A stretch of 64,000 bases of DNA. It comes from Telluria antibiotica (GTDB lineage: Bacteria > Pseudomonadota > Gammaproteobacteria > Burkholderiales > Burkholderiaceae_D). Under the pieces are notes generated by a model, which did not search any database, was not told where the DNA came from, and worked only from the letters and a program-made list of their open reading frames with translations. Where the stretch lies: assembly GCF_011682055.1 (NCBI RefSeq), contig NZ_JAAQOM010000003.1, forward strand, positions 186,001 through 250,000. The letters are read 5' to 3'. Both the position numbers and the translations under genes were made by a program. Shown here one piece after another: positions 17,967 through 26,678 of this stretch. Position 1 is the first letter of the stretch. Each line of letters begins with the position of its first letter.

Positions 17967-18902
17967 TTAGCCGGCGAGCGCGCGGGCGCCGACCCAGCGG
18001 CCATCCGTGCACAGGTCGTGCGCCACCTGCGTGACGAGACGGCCGACGGCCGCCGCCGCATTCGTCAGCGGAATATTGCGCGACGCGCACAGCACGACAG
18101 TGCGGGCAATGGCCGGATCGCGGATGGCCAGCGCCCGCATGGCACCGCGTTCGACCTCGGCCTGCACGGGCGCCACGGGCAGGATGGTGGCGCCCATGCC
18201 GGCGAGGATGGCCGATTTCAGGATGGCGATCGAATTGATCTCGATGACATTGCGCGTGGCCAGGCCTGCGGCGCGCGCCGTGCTTTCGATGCGCGGGCGC
18301 ACGCCGTGCTGCAGCCCGGGCAGGATCAGCGTGGTGTCGAGGGCGTCGCGCAAGGACAGGCTGTCGCGTCCGGCGGCGGCCGGCGCGTCGGCGCGGCAGA
18401 CGTAGCGCAGCTCTTCCTCGACGAGCGGGGTGGCGCTGAAGCTGCCCAGCTGGCCATCGTCGAACAGCACGGCCAGGTTGATGCGGCCGGCGCGCAGCTG
18501 CTCGGCCAGGCTGCCCGTGATTTCCTCGGTCAGTTGCAGCGTGATTTCCGGATAGCGCGCGCGGATCGCGGTCAGCAGCGGCAAGGCAAGGGCATCGGAA
18601 ATGCTGTGCGGCAGGCCGAGCGTGACGCTGCCCGATGGGCGCTCGGCCGATTGCACGACGGCGGCCTGCGCATCCGCGACTTGCTTGAGGATCGCTTGCG
18701 CATGCTCGTAGAAGACCTTGCCGGCGTCGGTGTTCAGTACGCCCTGGGCCGAGCGGTGCAGCAGTTGCACGCCCAGCTCCTCTTCGAGCTGGCGCAGTTG
18801 CTGCGTCAGCGCCGGCTGCGCCACATGCAGGACCAGCGCGGCGCGCGACAACGAGCCGTGGTCCACGATGGCGACGAAATAGCGCAGCTGGCGAAGTTCC
18901 AT
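17967..18902 (-). CDS. LysR-family transcriptional regulator
   Basis: A 311-aa regulator. The N-terminal winged helix (MELRQLRYFVAIVDHGSLSR, then AQPALTQQLRQLEEELG) is followed by a periplasmic-binding-like effector domain from about residue 90. The sequence resembles the Nac/Cbl-type subgroup more than CysB. It lies downstream of no obvious partner: the IOR gene begins 178 bases away on the same strand, and the HD-GYP gene starts divergently 130 bases upstream. LysR proteins often regulate a divergent gene, so the HD-GYP gene or the IOR gene are candidate targets, but the sequence does not decide. No good Shine-Dalgarno precedes ATG 18902. Confidence 0.88.
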   Translation of the reverse strand: MELRQLRYFVAIVDHGSLSRAALVLHVAQPALTQQLRQLEEELGVQLLHRSAQGVLNTDAGKVFYEHAQAILKQVADAQAAVVQSAERPSGSVTLGLPHSISDALALPLLTAIRARYPEITLQLTEEITGSLAEQLRAGRINLAVLFDDGQLGSFSATPLVEEELRYVCRADAPAAAGRDSLSLRDALDTTLILPGLQHGVRPRIESTARAAGLATRNVIEINSIAILKSAILAGMGATILPVAPVQAEVERGAMRALAIRDPAIARTVVLCASRNIPLTNAAAAVGRLVTQVAHDLCTDGRWVGARALAG

Positions 18903-19032
18903 TTAGTAAATGTTTGTATCTTTATGGCTACACGCGATCGCCACATGTTTATTATTGGAAACTTTTTGTCATCAAGTCGTTATACTTGAACGACCTAAAG
19001 GCGCCGAGATTAACATACCCCTGGACACTTCC

Positions 19033-20253
19033 ATGCTCAAGAAAGTCGGTTCTTCCCAGTTGCGAGTGGGGATGTTCATCCATGACCTCGACTGCGGCTG
19101 GATGGAACATCCGTTCGTCCGCAACCGCTTCGTCATCACGGGCGAGGACGAGATCCGCAAGATCGTCGCCGCCGGCATCCGCAGCGTGACGATCGACTGC
19201 GCGCGCGGGCTGGACGTGGCCGATGCGCCCACGATCGCGGAAGCGGACGCCGCGACGGAGGCCGAGGTGGCCGCGCTGGCCGCTAAGCCTGTGACGCCGC
19301 TGCGTGTCACGCTCGCCGAGGAATTCGACCGCGCCGTGTCGATCCGGCGCCAGGCCGCGGGCCTCGTCAGGGCGGTCATGCAGGATGCGCGCCTGGGCAA
19401 GGCGGTGGAACTGGACAAGGTGTCGCACGTCGTCGAGAACATCACGGCGTCGATCCTGCGCAATGCGTCCGCTTTGCTGGGCCTGTCCGTCATCAAGAAC
19501 AAGGACGACTACACGTTCCTGCATTCGGTCAGCGTCTGCACGTTGCTGGTGGCGTTCTGTCGTTCGCGCCAGCTGGATGCCGAGACCACGTACCAGGCCG
19601 GCATCGGCGGCCTGCTGCACGACACGGGCAAGGCGCTCGTGCCGGATGCCATCCTGAACAAGCCGGGCCGCCTGACGGAAGAGGAATTCGACATCGTCCG
19701 GCGTCATCCGAAGGACGGGTACGACATCCTGCGCCGTTCCGAGGGCGTCGGCCCGATCCCCCTCGACATCACCTTGCACCACCACGAGCGGCGCGACGGC
19801 ACCGGGTATCCGGACCGCCAGGCCGAGCAGAGCATCAGCGAGCTGGCGCAGATGGCCGCGATCGTCGACGTGTACGACGCCATCACGGCCGACCGCTGCT
19901 ACCACAAGGGCATGCCGGCCGCCGAGGCGCTGCGCAAGATGTACGAGTGGAGCAAATTCCATTTCAATCCGGCGCTGACCCAGGAATTCATGCGCTGCGT
20001 CGGCATCTATCCGGTCGGGACGCTCGTCCTGCTGGAATCGGGGCGCCTGGCCGTCGTCGTGGAACCGCACGAAACGAGCTTGCTCACGCCCAAGGTCAAC
20101 GTGTTCTACAGCACCAAGAGCCAGACCTATATCAAGCCCCACACCGTGGACCTGGCTCGGGGCTTGGGCTTTGGCGGCGGTGACAAGATCGTGCGCTACG
20201 AATCGCCTGAGAAATGGCAGGTCGACCCGCTGCGCTTCATGCAGGTGGCTTGA
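19033..20253 (+). CDS. HD-GYP cyclic-di-GMP phosphodiesterase with DUF3391 domain
   Basis: A 406-aa cytoplasmic enzyme. The first 130 residues or so (MLKKVGSSQLRVGMFIHDLD...) match the DUF3391 module that commonly precedes HD-GYP domains. The HD-GYP domain holds the metal-binding HDTGK motif, the HHERRDGTGYPD signature and later FHFNPALTQEF. All expected metal and GYP residues are visible, so hydrolysis of c-di-GMP is likely. The frame stays open upstream to 18910, but the DUF3391 start at ATG 19033 fits family length. It converges with a GGDEF gene only 16 bases downstream and lies close to the Tad pilus locus. Confidence 0.9.
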   Translation: MLKKVGSSQLRVGMFIHDLDCGWMEHPFVRNRFVITGEDEIRKIVAAGIRSVTIDCARGLDVADAPTIAEADAATEAEVAALAAKPVTPLRVTLAEEFDRAVSIRRQAAGLVRAVMQDARLGKAVELDKVSHVVENITASILRNASALLGLSVIKNKDDYTFLHSVSVCTLLVAFCRSRQLDAETTYQAGIGGLLHDTGKALVPDAILNKPGRLTEEEFDIVRRHPKDGYDILRRSEGVGPIPLDITLHHHERRDGTGYPDRQAEQSISELAQMAAIVDVYDAITADRCYHKGMPAAEALRKMYEWSKFHFNPALTQEFMRCVGIYPVGTLVLLESGRLAVVVEPHETSLLTPKVNVFYSTKSQTYIKPHTVDLARGLGFGGGDKIVRYESPEKWQVDPLRFMQVA

Positions 20254-20269
20254 GCCGCGGGGGCGGTCG

Positions 20270-21307
20270 TCAGAAAAACTCGGCGGTGTCGTTGGAGGCA
20301 ACGGTCTGCAACAGGCCGTGCGCGATGAGGTCGTCGTAATGGCAGGCGCGGTTGCGCCCATTGCTTTTCGCGTAGTACAGCGCCTGATCGGCGTGGCCGA
20401 GCGTGACTACCGGCGAATCATATGCGCTGATGCTGACGAAGCCGACGCTGACCGTGACCCGTCCCACCTGCGGGAACACGTGGGTTTCCACGTTGGCGCG
20501 GAAGCGCTCGATGATCTTCCAGGCGTTGTCCAGTGTGGTCGAGCGCAGCAGCACGACGAATTCCTCGCCGCCGAAGCGGAACACGCGGTCCTGGGCGCGG
20601 AACGACGATTGCAGCAGGTTCGCGATCAGGATCAGCACTTCGTCGCCGTACAGGTGGCCGAACTTGTCGTTGACGGCCTTGAAGTGGTCGACGTCGACGA
20701 CGGCCAGCCACTGCCTTTCCTCGGCATGGTGCTGGCGCCGCTCAGGCTCGCCCGGCAGGCGCGGGTCGTGTTCGTGCGCATTCTGCAGCATGCGCGCCAG
20801 CTGGTCGTCGAAGGTCTTGCGGTTGAGCAGGCCGGTCAGGGAGTCGCGTTCGCTGTAGTCGAGCAGATTCTGGAAATTCCGGTAGACCCCGACAATGCCG
20901 CCGATCACGTAGACGCTATCGTGCGAAAACGCCTTGTCGTCGCGGATTTCGAGGCAGGTCGTGGCCTTGTCGCCGAACCAGATCGGCAGCCAGAGCACGC
21001 GCATGCCGTTGGGAAGGATCGCTTCCACGCTGTTCTGGTGCTCCGCGAGGCAGCGCTTCAGCTCGGGAAGGGCCGCCACGGCTTCGCCCAGTGCGCCGTC
21101 GTACGTGTCTTCCAGGCGCGCCGTGCCGCCTTTCACGACGCTGGCGCGCGCACGCAGGTATTGCTGTCCAGACACGGTCGTGATGGTCAGGATGCGCGTC
21201 TGAGCCGCGTCCGCCAGCTCTTGCACGGCCGAGATTACGGACATGTCGAGCATCGCGTGATCGCGGTGGCCGGTCATGTCAACCATGTGTTTCAGGAGCG
21301 AATCCAT
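20270..21307 (-). CDS. GGDEF-domain diguanylate cyclase
   Basis: A 345-aa protein with a C-terminal GGDEF domain. The active-site loop reads GGEEF, the substrate helix DSLTGLLNRKTFDDQL is present, and the inhibitory I-site RAQD lies exactly five residues before GGEEF, so product feedback is likely. The N-terminal 170 residues are a putative GAF-like sensor region with no transmembrane segment, so the enzyme is probably cytoplasmic. It is convergent with the HD-GYP phosphodiesterase. Opposing c-di-GMP enzymes side by side and next to a pilus locus suggest control of the switch between motile and attached life. Confidence 0.9.
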   Translation of the reverse strand: MDSLLKHMVDMTGHRDHAMLDMSVISAVQELADAAQTRILTITTVSGQQYLRARASVVKGGTARLEDTYDGALGEAVAALPELKRCLAEHQNSVEAILPNGMRVLWLPIWFGDKATTCLEIRDDKAFSHDSVYVIGGIVGVYRNFQNLLDYSERDSLTGLLNRKTFDDQLARMLQNAHEHDPRLPGEPERRQHHAEERQWLAVVDVDHFKAVNDKFGHLYGDEVLILIANLLQSSFRAQDRVFRFGGEEFVVLLRSTTLDNAWKIIERFRANVETHVFPQVGRVTVSVGFVSISAYDSPVVTLGHADQALYYAKSNGRNRACHYDDLIAHGLLQTVASNDTAEFF

Positions 21308-21693
21308 GTCGTTCTCAGCAATGTAATCAACCGACCTGCGGACTGGGCACAGCCGCCGTCGCGTTCGCAGGTGTCTGGCGTTTCACAAAGAGCAAGCGAA
21401 ACAGGATATCGGGTTTTTGCATCCCGAGCAATTATGCAAATGCAATTTCTTTAGCCTGAGTGAATTTTCTCAACCATACACCACATCATACTCCCCTTAT
21501 CAGCGGCGATTTAGATCCTAAAAAGCAATTACTAGTTCTTTATGGAAAAGTTGCGTGGGCTCAACTTGCTGTGTGGCATCAACTCTTATAGTGAATTCAC
21601 TGGCACGGAACGCAGCAAGCCAGCCACAGTGACTTGACCAGCGCCCCTCCGGCTAGTGGCAGTTCTTATCAACCTACCATATGGGAGTTTGTC
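21308..21693. other. AT-richer intergenic region upstream of flp
   Basis: This 386-base gap separates the divergent GGDEF gene and flp. It is clearly lower in GC than its surroundings, especially 21420-21600, and must hold the promoters of both genes. A TATAGT at 21587-21592 has only a poor -35 (TTGCTG, 15-base spacer). I see no convincing sigma-54 site. GGGAG near 21683 is the ribosome-binding site of flp. The small palindrome GTGAATTCAC lies at 21591-21600. Confidence 0.6.
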
Positions 21694-21879
21694 ATGAGCA
21701 ACTTCATCTCTGCAGTCAAAACCTTCGCCGCTGACGAAAACGGCGTGACGGCCATCGAATACGGCCTGATCGCCGCCGTGATCGGCGTGGTGATGGCAGC
21801 CTCGGCGAAAGACGTGGGCGCGAAGGTGAAAGCGGCGTTCGACTACATTTCCGGCCAGATGGGCACTATTGGCGCTTAA
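21694..21879 (+). CDS. flp: Flp/Fap-type pilin
   Basis: A 61-aa type IVb prepilin, the major subunit of Tad pili. A short leader is followed by the processing region ENGVTAIEYGLIAAVIGVVM, with the Glu at +5 and the Tyr typical of Flp pilins. The hydrophobic helix is followed by a short polar tail. The prepilin peptidase gene is next, with a strong terminator hairpin between them that would let flp be made in excess. Only one flp copy is present here. Confidence 0.95.
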   Translation: MSNFISAVKTFAADENGVTAIEYGLIAAVIGVVMAASAKDVGAKVKAAFDYISGQMGTIGA

Positions 21880-21888
21880 TGTAGTGGC

Positions 21889-21925
21889 AGCCCTCCGGGT
21901 TTTCCAGCCCGGGGGGCTTTTTTTT
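21889..21925 (+). terminator. Terminator between flp and cpaA
   Basis: The stem AGCCCTCCGGG (21889-21899) pairs with CCCGGGGGGCT (21908-21918) with wobble, and eight T's follow. It lies only 9 bases after the flp stop and just before cpaA, so it probably limits read-through and sets the pilin to machinery ratio. Confidence 0.88.
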
Positions 21926-21934
21926 GGGGGCGTC

Positions 21935-22459
21935 ATGCAAGTCGAACAATATCGCGATGCGCTGCTGCTGCTCATGGTAAGCATCGCCGCCGTCAATGAC
22001 CTGGCGGCGCGGCGTATCCCGAACCGCCTGCTGCTCGTCGGCCTGGCCGGCGCGCTGGTGCTGCACGGGCTGTCCGGCGCACCGGGCGCCGCCTTGTTGT
22101 CCGCCCTCGGTGGCATGTCGCTTGGGCTGGGCCTGTTCCTGCCGTTCTATCTGGTGCGGGGCATGGCCGCCGGCGACGTCAAGATGATGGCGGTGGTCGG
22201 CTTCTTCACCGGCCCGACCGCGGCATTCCAGATCGCCGTCATCACGTGGTGCGCAGGCGGCGTGATGGCACTGCTCGTCGTATTGCTGCGCAGCCGCGTG
22301 CGCCTGGTGCTCGCGAACATCGGCCACCTGCTGTGCGGACTCCTCGTGCCAGGCACGAAACTGGCCGACACGACGCTGCCGCAAAGCGCCGGTTCCATGC
22401 CCTACGGACTGGCCATCGCGCTCGGCACGATCGCCGTCCTCGTTACCCGTTATGGATGA
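21935..22459 (+). CDS. cpaA: Prepilin peptidase CpaA/TadV
   Basis: A 174-aa membrane aspartyl peptidase of the A24 family that cleaves the leader of Flp prepilin. Most of the protein is hydrophobic, with about five membrane segments. The two catalytic aspartates are visible: one in AAVNDLAARRIPN and one in the GMAAGDVKMMAVVG motif (the GxGD-like site, here AGD). I place the start at ATG 21935, after GGGGG and past the terminator, not at the upstream TTG inside the flp tail. Confidence 0.92.
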   Translation: MQVEQYRDALLLLMVSIAAVNDLAARRIPNRLLLVGLAGALVLHGLSGAPGAALLSALGGMSLGLGLFLPFYLVRGMAAGDVKMMAVVGFFTGPTAAFQIAVITWCAGGVMALLVVLLRSRVRLVLANIGHLLCGLLVPGTKLADTTLPQSAGSMPYGLAIALGTIAVLVTRYG

Positions 22460-22553
22460 GTCCGCTCTTGGCGAACCTCAAGGGTGGCCAAAAGACCGGT
22501 CGTTAGAATCATTCTGACCTGTTTCGGAAAACACGCAAGGCAAGGGGGTTCCG

Positions 22554-23918
22554 ATGTTTGAAACGCTATCGACAGGCAATACCGCGTCGGCGCCGCGCGC
22601 CGCGCAACCGGCGGCGGGCAGTCCGGACATCGCGCCGGTCCTGCCGCGCCAGGCGAAGACCGTGCGCGATACGGGCCTCGAACCGCGCTTCGTGACGGAT
22701 CTGGTGCTGAAGGCGATCCAGGCCGGCGGCAAGGCGCCGTTGACGCTGTTGGCCGGCAAGCTGCGGCTGTCGATCAGCGTGTTGCGCGAAGTCCTCAATC
22801 CCCTGATCGCGGAACAGCAGGTGGAAGTGGCCTGGTGCGGCGAATCCGACATCGACATGCAGTACCAGCTGACCGCGCACGGACAGCGCGGCGCCGCCGA
22901 CGCCCTGGCGCGCTGCCGCTACGTCGGCCCGGCGCCCGTGACGCTCGCGTCGTACCGCGCCGTCGTCGAAAGCCAGGCGCTGCGCGATGCCGATGCCGAA
23001 CGCATCACGCTCGCGCAACTGGCCGGCGTCCTCGGCGAGGACGGCCTGGCCCCGGCCGCGCGCGACGTGCTGGGCGCCGCATTGTATGCGCGCCGCTCGC
23101 TGCTGCTGTATGGGCCGTCCGGCGGCGGCAAGACGACGCTGGCGCGCAAGCTCGGGCGCCTGCTGCCCGGTCCCATCGCCGTGCCGTACGCGCTGATGGC
23201 CGGACGCCACGTGATCCGCCTGTACGATCCCGCGTTGCACGTCGCGCCCCCGCCGAGCGTGCGCCAGCAGGAGGAACGGCGCAGCTGCGACGCGCGCTGG
23301 ACCGTGTGCCAGCGTCCGCTCGTCCACGTCGGCGCGGAACTCGGACGCGACATGCTCGACTTGCGCCACGACGCCGAACAGGGCGTCTATCACGCGCCGC
23401 CGCACCTGCAGGCGAACAACGGCATGCTGGTGCTCGACGACGTCGGCCGCCAGCGCATCGGCGCCGCCGAGCTGCTGAACCGCTTCACCGGCCCGCTGGA
23501 TGCCGGGTGCGACCAGCTGACCTTGCAGGGCGGCCAGGCCGAAGCGGTGCCGTTCGACGTGGCCGTCGTGTTTGCGACCAACCTGCCGCCGTCCACCGTA
23601 TTCGATGACGCCGCGCTGCGCCGCATCGGCTACAAGGCGGACATCGGCGCGTGGACGCCGGCCGGCTATCGCGCCCTGTTGCGGCGCCAGTGCCGGATGC
23701 GGCGCATCGACGTCGACGATGCCGCCATCGATCACCTGGTCGAGCGGCTGCACCCGCAATCCGGGCGCGCGCTGCTGGCTTGCTACCCGGGCGAACTGCT
23801 CGACCGGGTCGCCGATTTCGCCGGTTTCGCCGGGACCGAGCCGCGCCTCACGATCGCCGCCGCCGAGCAGGCCTGGCGCAGCATGTTCATCGCCGGCACG
23901 ACGGAGGTCGAGCCATGA
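22554..23918 (+). CDS. AAA ATPase of the Tad locus
   Basis: A 454-aa soluble protein. The first 130 residues contain a winged-helix-like segment (VTDLVLKAIQAGGKAPLTLL). The AAA ATPase domain has Walker A GPSGGGKTTLARKLGRLLPG, Walker B GMLVLDDVGRQ, and a sensor-like VVFATNLPPSTV. It is not one of the canonical Tad proteins (CpaE and CpaF follow separately) but sits between cpaA and cpaB and overlaps the cpaB start by four bases, so it is part of the operon. The family may act as a MoxR-like or regulatory ATPase. Its precise role is unknown to me. Confidence 0.8.
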   Translation: MFETLSTGNTASAPRAAQPAAGSPDIAPVLPRQAKTVRDTGLEPRFVTDLVLKAIQAGGKAPLTLLAGKLRLSISVLREVLNPLIAEQQVEVAWCGESDIDMQYQLTAHGQRGAADALARCRYVGPAPVTLASYRAVVESQALRDADAERITLAQLAGVLGEDGLAPAARDVLGAALYARRSLLLYGPSGGGKTTLARKLGRLLPGPIAVPYALMAGRHVIRLYDPALHVAPPPSVRQQEERRSCDARWTVCQRPLVHVGAELGRDMLDLRHDAEQGVYHAPPHLQANNGMLVLDDVGRQRIGAAELLNRFTGPLDAGCDQLTLQGGQAEAVPFDVAVVFATNLPPSTVFDDAALRRIGYKADIGAWTPAGYRALLRRQCRMRRIDVDDAAIDHLVERLHPQSGRALLACYPGELLDRVADFAGFAGTEPRLTIAAAEQAWRSMFIAGTTEVEP

Positions 23919-24766
23919 AGAACAAGCGCGCCCTCATCGTCATGACCGTCGCGGTCCTGTTCGGATTCGCGGCCGTCGTGTTCGCGTCGCGCTGGCTGCT
24001 GAAGCAGCCGGGCGGCAGCAGCGGTCGCATCGTCGTGGCGGCCACCGACATCAGCCTCGGCCAGCGCCTGGCAGCGGAGATGTTCAAGCTCGCGGACTGG
24101 CCGGCCGACAGCGTGCCGAAAGGCGCGTTCACGGACCCGCAGAAATTGAGCGGCCGCGTGCTGAGGACCAATCTGCTGATGGGCGAGCCGGTCAGCGAGG
24201 TCAAGCTGGCGCCGGCCGGCACGCTCGGCGGCCTGTCCGCCCTGATCACGGAAGGCAAGCGCGCGATCACGGTGCGCGTGAACGACGTGATCGGCGTGGC
24301 CGGCTTCGCGCTGCCCGGCAACTACGTCGACATCATCGTCAGCACCCAGAAGGACTTGCCGCCCGGCGCGGAAGCCCGCCAGCAGAACATCTCGAAGATC
24401 GTGCTGGAGCGGATCCTCGTGCTCGCGGTCGCCCAGGAAGTCAACCGCGACGAGACGAAGCCGAAAGTCGTCAACGCGGTCACGCTCGAAGTCACGCCGG
24501 AGCAGGCCGAAAAGCTCGACCTGGCGCGCAGCGTCGGCACCTTGTCGCTGGCCCTGCGCAACCAGGTCGACCCGCAGTCGGCCAGCACGGAAGGCGCGAC
24601 CAAGGTGACCCTGCTGCCCGAGACGCCGGCGGCGCCGCGCAAGCCCGCGACCAAGCCGGCGCTGGCGGTGCGCCCCGCGCCCGTGGTGGTCAAGGTGACG
24701 GCGCCGGTGCGGCGCGAATGCGTCACCGTGCTCAATGGCCTGCGCGTGTCGCAGGAGTGCTTCTGA
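23915..24766 (+). CDS. cpaB: Flp pilus assembly protein CpaB/RcpC
   Basis: A 283-aa inner-membrane-anchored periplasmic protein. An N-terminal membrane anchor (ALIVMTVAVLFGFAAVVFAS) precedes an SAF/RcpC domain with RIVVAATDISLGQRLAAEMF and AITVRVNDVIGVAGFALPGN. CpaB is thought to link the inner-membrane platform to the secretin. The start ATG 23915 overlaps the preceding gene by ATGA. The C terminus has a short Cys-containing tail (RRECVTVLNGLRVSQECF), and the two cysteines could form a disulfide in the periplasm. Confidence 0.92.
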   Translation: MKNKRALIVMTVAVLFGFAAVVFASRWLLKQPGGSSGRIVVAATDISLGQRLAAEMFKLADWPADSVPKGAFTDPQKLSGRVLRTNLLMGEPVSEVKLAPAGTLGGLSALITEGKRAITVRVNDVIGVAGFALPGNYVDIIVSTQKDLPPGAEARQQNISKIVLERILVLAVAQEVNRDETKPKVVNAVTLEVTPEQAEKLDLARSVGTLSLALRNQVDPQSASTEGATKVTLLPETPAAPRKPATKPALAVRPAPVVVKVTAPVRRECVTVLNGLRVSQECF

Positions 24767-24784
24767 ACCTCGCAGGGTAAAGCC

Positions 24785-26338
24785 ATGAACGGATGCTTGA
24801 CGCCATCGCCGTTGTTTCGCTGCCTGTTCGCCGCCGGCCTGGCGCTGGCGGCCGCCGGACCCGCCGGCGCGGCCGCCAGAACGAAAGCCCAGGCCGCGGA
24901 CAATCCGGGCGAGGCCGTGCCGCCGCGCGCCGAGGCCGGCCCCAATTGCACGGGCGAAGCCGCGCGGCCGGCCCAGCTGGCCCTGCAGGTCGGCAAATCG
25001 AGCCTGATGCGCCTGCCCGAACCGGTCCAGCAGCGCAGCGTCGGCAACCCACTCGTCGTGCAGGCCCTGATGGTGGCGCCCGACACGCTGTACATCGCTG
25101 GCGTCGACGTCGGTACGACGAATATGATCATCCAGGGTAAAAGCGGCTTGTGCAGCGTGCTCGACATCACGGTCGCGATGGACCCGTCGGCCCTGCAGGC
25201 GACCTTGGCCGTCGCCTTGCCGGACGAGCACGACATCAAGGTGCTGGCCGCATCCGACGCCCTCGTGTTGACCGGCACCGTGAGCGATGCCACTGCCGCC
25301 GCGCGCGTCGTCGAACTGGCGACGGCCTACGTGCGGCGGCCGCTGCGCGCGCTGACCGTGCCCGACAAGCAGGATGCCGCCAGCCAGAACCAGCGCGAAG
25401 GCCAGAACCAGGGCGGCGCGGCGGCTGCCGCGGCGCGGGTGGTCAACATGCTGTCCGTCCGTGCGCCGCAACAGGTGCAGCTGGAAGTCAAGATCGCCGA
25501 AGTGTCGAAGTCGCTGCTCGATCGTCTCGAAGCAGGCGTCACGTGGCGTTTCGGTTCCGGCAGCTGGGGCGCGACCTTGCTGTCGAATTTCCTCACCGGT
25601 ACGGCGCACGCATCGGTCCAGGCGCAGAAAGGCACCAGCGGCACCCTGGCCGGCGCGGCCGAGAAGCAGGACGGACTCGTGCGCGTGCTGGCCGAGCCAA
25701 ACGTGATGGCGATCAGCGGCCAGGAAGGCACGTTCCTCGTGGGCGGCAAGTTCTACATCCCGGTCGCACAGGAGAACAACCGCGTGACGCTCGAGGAGAA
25801 GGAGTTCGGCGTCGGTCTGCGCTTCACGCCGACGGTGCTGGGGGGAGGGCGCATCAACCTGCGGGTCGCGCCCGAGGTCTCGGAATTGTCGCGCGAGGGC
25901 ATCGGCATCTCGGCGACGGGTTTTTCCGGCACCGCCATCATGCCGGTCGTGACGACGCGCCGCGCCACCACGACGGTCCAGTTGTACGACGGCCAGAGCT
26001 TCGCGATCGGTGGCCTGATCAAGAGCAACCTCGTCGCCAACATGAAAGGGCTGCCGATATTGGGCGAATTGCCCGTGCTGGGCGCGCTGTTTCGCAGCAC
26101 CGATTATCAACAGGACCGTACGGAACTGGTGTTCGTGATCACCGCGCACCTCGTCAAGCCCCAGGCCGGCAACAGCTACACGCTCCCGACCGACAAGGTG
26201 GGCGAGCCGTCGCGTGCCGCGTTGATGCTGGGCGGCCGCCTCGATGGACCGCCGCCACCGGCGTCGACGGCCGCCTTGTCGGCGCCGGCGCCGGTGACAC
26301 CGCCGGTGCATAGCGCGGGCGGCTTCGAATTGAAATAG
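24785..26338 (+). CDS. cpaC: Tad secretin CpaC/RcpA
   Basis: A 517-aa outer-membrane secretin for Flp pilus export. A signal peptide is followed by the periplasmic N-domain (SLMRLPEPVQQRSVGNPLVV), a BON-like segment (ALVLTGTVSDATAAARVVEL), and the secretin homology region with VRVLAEPNVMAISGQEGTFL, VGLRFTPTVLGGGRINLRV and GLPILGELPVLGALFRSTDY, which is the conserved secretin signature. It is 18 bases after cpaB and 9 before the small lipoprotein gene. Confidence 0.94.
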   Translation: MNGCLTPSPLFRCLFAAGLALAAAGPAGAAARTKAQAADNPGEAVPPRAEAGPNCTGEAARPAQLALQVGKSSLMRLPEPVQQRSVGNPLVVQALMVAPDTLYIAGVDVGTTNMIIQGKSGLCSVLDITVAMDPSALQATLAVALPDEHDIKVLAASDALVLTGTVSDATAAARVVELATAYVRRPLRALTVPDKQDAASQNQREGQNQGGAAAAAARVVNMLSVRAPQQVQLEVKIAEVSKSLLDRLEAGVTWRFGSGSWGATLLSNFLTGTAHASVQAQKGTSGTLAGAAEKQDGLVRVLAEPNVMAISGQEGTFLVGGKFYIPVAQENNRVTLEEKEFGVGLRFTPTVLGGGRINLRVAPEVSELSREGIGISATGFSGTAIMPVVTTRRATTTVQLYDGQSFAIGGLIKSNLVANMKGLPILGELPVLGALFRSTDYQQDRTELVFVITAHLVKPQAGNSYTLPTDKVGEPSRAALMLGGRLDGPPPPASTAALSAPAPVTPPVHSAGGFELK

Positions 26339-26347
26339 GAGAGAGCG

Positions 26348-26632
26348 ATGGCCATCACGACCCCATGCAAGGGAATGGCGTGCGCGGCGCTGGCGGGCAT
26401 GCTGCTGTGCGGATGCAGCACGACGCCGCGCTTCAACGAACACTTCGGCCAGTCCGTGCGCGCCAACGTGGCGGCGCAGGTACTCGATCCGGCCGCCGCG
26501 GCGAACACGAATCCGGCGGCCGGCATGGACGGTGCCGCCGCCGCCATTGCCCACGAGCGCTACCAGAATTCGTTCAAGGAACCGGAAAAACCCGTCAGGC
26601 CGCTCGTCATCAGTGGAGCAGGCAGCAACTGA
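26348..26632 (+). CDS. Small lipoprotein of the Tad locus
   Basis: A 94-aa lipoprotein. The signal peptide MAITTPCKGMACAALAGMLL ends in the lipobox LLCGC, and the mature protein is short, Ala/Asn-rich and hydrophilic. AGGAG precedes the ATG. Its position directly after the secretin gene is where CpaD/RcpB or a secretin pilot protein is usually found, so it may help place the secretin in the outer membrane. It is shorter than CpaD (about 200 aa), so homology cannot be claimed. Confidence 0.75.
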   Translation: MAITTPCKGMACAALAGMLLCGCSTTPRFNEHFGQSVRANVAAQVLDPAAAANTNPAAGMDGAAAAIAHERYQNSFKEPEKPVRPLVISGAGSN

Positions 26633-26678
26633 CGCACCGTCCGCCCTGAACATCCCGATTGCCGTCCCAAGGACCACG

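Noticed and set aside
21541..21620. Sigma-54-like motifs upstream of flp (TGGCAC near 21600 and TGGCAT near 21575)
   Set aside because: The -12 GC is missing at the correct spacing in both. A sigma-70-like TATAGT is also weak, so the flp promoter is left open.
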